Shown one piece after another: positions 62,262 through 64,000 of a stretch of 64,000 nucleotides of DNA (positions are counted from its first letter, which is position 1; the number at the start of each line of letters is the position of its first letter). The stretch spans positions 82,077,180 through 82,141,179 of the forward strand of contig OZ010596.1 in assembly GCA_963932145.1 (NCBI GenBank), read 5' to 3'. Source of the stretch: Acanthosepion lycidas. Taxonomy: Eukaryota; Mollusca; Cephalopoda; Sepiida; Sepiidae. Below the pieces are notes generated by a model. It was not told the DNA's origin, did no database searches, and was given only the letters and a program-made list of their open reading frames with translations. The translations under genes were made by a program, and so were the position numbers.

Positions 62262-64000
62262 AGTATACCAAATAAACACAAAAAATAAACACAACCAAAT
62301 AAACACAAAAATAGGAACACAAAGTATACCAAATAAACACAAAATGTAAACACAAAGTTTACCAAATAAACACAAAGTACACCAAAGAAACATAAAAAAT
62401 GAACACAAAGTATACCAAATAAACACAAAAATAAACACAACCACATAAACACAAAAATATGAAAAAAAAGTATACAAAATAAACACAAAAAATAAACACA
62501 ATGTATACCAAATAAACACAAAAAATGAACACAAAAACACCAAATAAACACAAAAATTAAACACAAAATATTTCAAATAAACACAAAAATGAACACAAAG
62601 TATACCAAATAAACACAATAAGTGAACACAAAATATGCCAAATAATAACAAAAAATTATATAAAGTATGCCAAATAAACACAAAAATAACCACAAAATAT
62701 ACCAAATAAACACAAAAATGAACACAAAGTATGCCAAATAAACACAAAAACATGTACACAAAGTACACCAAATAAACACAAAAATTAACACAATGTATGC
62801 CAAATAAACACAAAAATAAACACAAAATATACCAAATAAACACAAAAATGAACACAAAGTATACCAAATAAACACAAAAATAACCACAAAATATACCAAA
62901 TAAACACAAAAATAAACACAAAGTATGCCAAATAAACACAAAAAATGTACACAAAGTATACCAAATAAACACAAAATATGAACACAAAATATACCAAATA
63001 ATCACAAAAATGAACACAAAGTATGCTAAATAAACACAAAAATAAACACAAAATATACCAAATAAACACAGAAATAAACACAAAGTATACAAATAAACTC
63101 AAAAATAAACACAAAATATACCAAGTAAACACAAAAATGAACACAAAGTACACCAAATAAACACAAAAATAAACACAAAGTATACCAAATAAACGCAAAA
63201 ATGAACACAAAGTACACCAAATAAACACAAAAATAAACACAAATTATACCAAATAAACACACAAATGAACACAGAGTATACCAAATAAACACAAAAATGA
63301 ATACAAAGTATAACAAATAAACACAAAAAATGAACACAAAGTATGCCAAATAAACACAAAGAAAGTACACAAAGTATACCAAATAAACACAAAAAATGAA
63401 CACAAAATATACCAAATAATCACAAAAATGAATGCAAAGTATGCTAAATAAACACAAAAATGAATACAAAGTATACCAAATAATCACAAAAATGAACACA
63501 AAGTATGTAAATAAACAAAAAAATAAACACAAAATATACCAAGTAAACACAAAAATGAACACAACGTATACCAAATAAACACAAAAATAACCACAAAATA
63601 TACTAAATAAACACAAATACGAACTCAAAGTATGCCAAATAAACACAAAGAATGTACACAAAGTGCACCAAATAAACACAAAAATTAACACAATGTATGT
63701 CAAATAAACACAAAATATACCAAATAAACACAAAAATTAACACAAAGTATGCCAAATAAACACAAAAAATGAACGCAAAATATGCCAAATAAACACAAAA
63801 ATTAATACAAAGTATATACAATAAACACAAAAATAACCACAAAATATACCAAATAAACACTAAAATGAACACAAAGTATGCCAAATAAACACAAAAAATG
63901 TACACAAAGTACACTAAAATAAACACAAACATTAACAATGTATGCCAAATAAACACAAAAAATGAACACAAAATATGCCAAATAATCACAAAAATGAACA
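62262..64000. repeat. Minisatellite of about 33-bp unit, more than 1.7 kb, open at the right edge
   Basis: Units read CCAAATAAACACAAAAATGA followed by ACACAAAGTATA with small indels (about 50 copies visible). Minus-strand frames of up to 300 codons reading VYLVYFVFIFVFIW come from units whose length is near a multiple of three and are not credible proteins. The array continues past the window. Confidence 0.95.

Noticed and set aside
62190-63092. 300-codon hydrophobic frame (VYFVFIFVFIW repeats)
   Set aside because: It is the minus-strand reading of the 33-bp minisatellite. Overlapping frames in other phases look the same.

Overview
The window looks like intergenic DNA from a large, repeat-rich invertebrate genome. 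I find no convincing host protein-coding gene, and nearly every long reading frame is a low-complexity or transposon frame. The mixture fits a mollusc, most likely a cephalopod such as an octopus: abundant (TA)n tracts, Penelope-like retroelements (PLEs), mariner elements with tiny palindromic derivatives, several tRNA-derived SINEs and fragments of non-LTR elements. The organism is my inference from this style; no single gene proves it.

Layout. 1-5.3 kb: TA/TAGA microsatellites, PLE pieces (including a terminal region with a hammerhead-ribozyme-like fold), a palindromic MITE-like element and short dispersed repeats. 5.4-6.2 kb: a GAT/GAC array whose flank recurs at 7.2 kb. 7.7-10.7 kb: SINEs and short tandem repeats. 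10.7-23.3 kb: a 12.3-kb array of a 60-bp satellite that begins directly after an LTR and primer-binding-site-like sequence and ends at an LTR-end-like sequence; the whole block is bracketed by CAATG on both sides, so it looks like a satellite grown inside a broken LTR retroelement. 23.3-30.9 kb: SINEs, LINE 3' ends, mariner fragments and PLE termini. 31.4-32.1 kb: five tandem degenerate 5S rRNA units on the minus strand. 32.8-34.8 kb: a long polypyrimidine tract and a minisatellite of about 50 bp. 35-39.1 kb: LINE fragments, a 200-N assembly gap and two broken mariner copies, one split by another repeat. 39-48 kb: an inverted repeat, SINEs, PLE fragments and 80-102 bp mariner MITEs. 49.3-50.4 kb: a Tc1/mariner-superfamily transposon with near-perfect ends. 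51-64 kb: further PLE termini, a minisatellite of about 84 bp, LINE and mariner fragments, SINEs, a CCAAT/TATA promoter-like stretch at 57.5 kb, and a minisatellite of about 33 bp that runs off the right edge.

My working labels: SINE-A (tRNA-like head, ending in a GAAACGTTGT module), repeat B (short element with CTCCTGTTCAAAAG and an A-rich end), SINE-C (tRNA-like head with box B GGTTCGAATCC at 54.7 kb), SINE-D (tRNA-like head at 8.15 kb), and the GCTGGTAA repeat (a head, an internal minisatellite and a conserved tail).

The pieces worth following up are the LTR-bounded satellite, the PLE-linked hammerhead motifs with covarying stems, the tight 5S-derived tandem array, and the repeated junction where the N-terminal PLE frame runs into a CA/TA microsatellite at the same codons.
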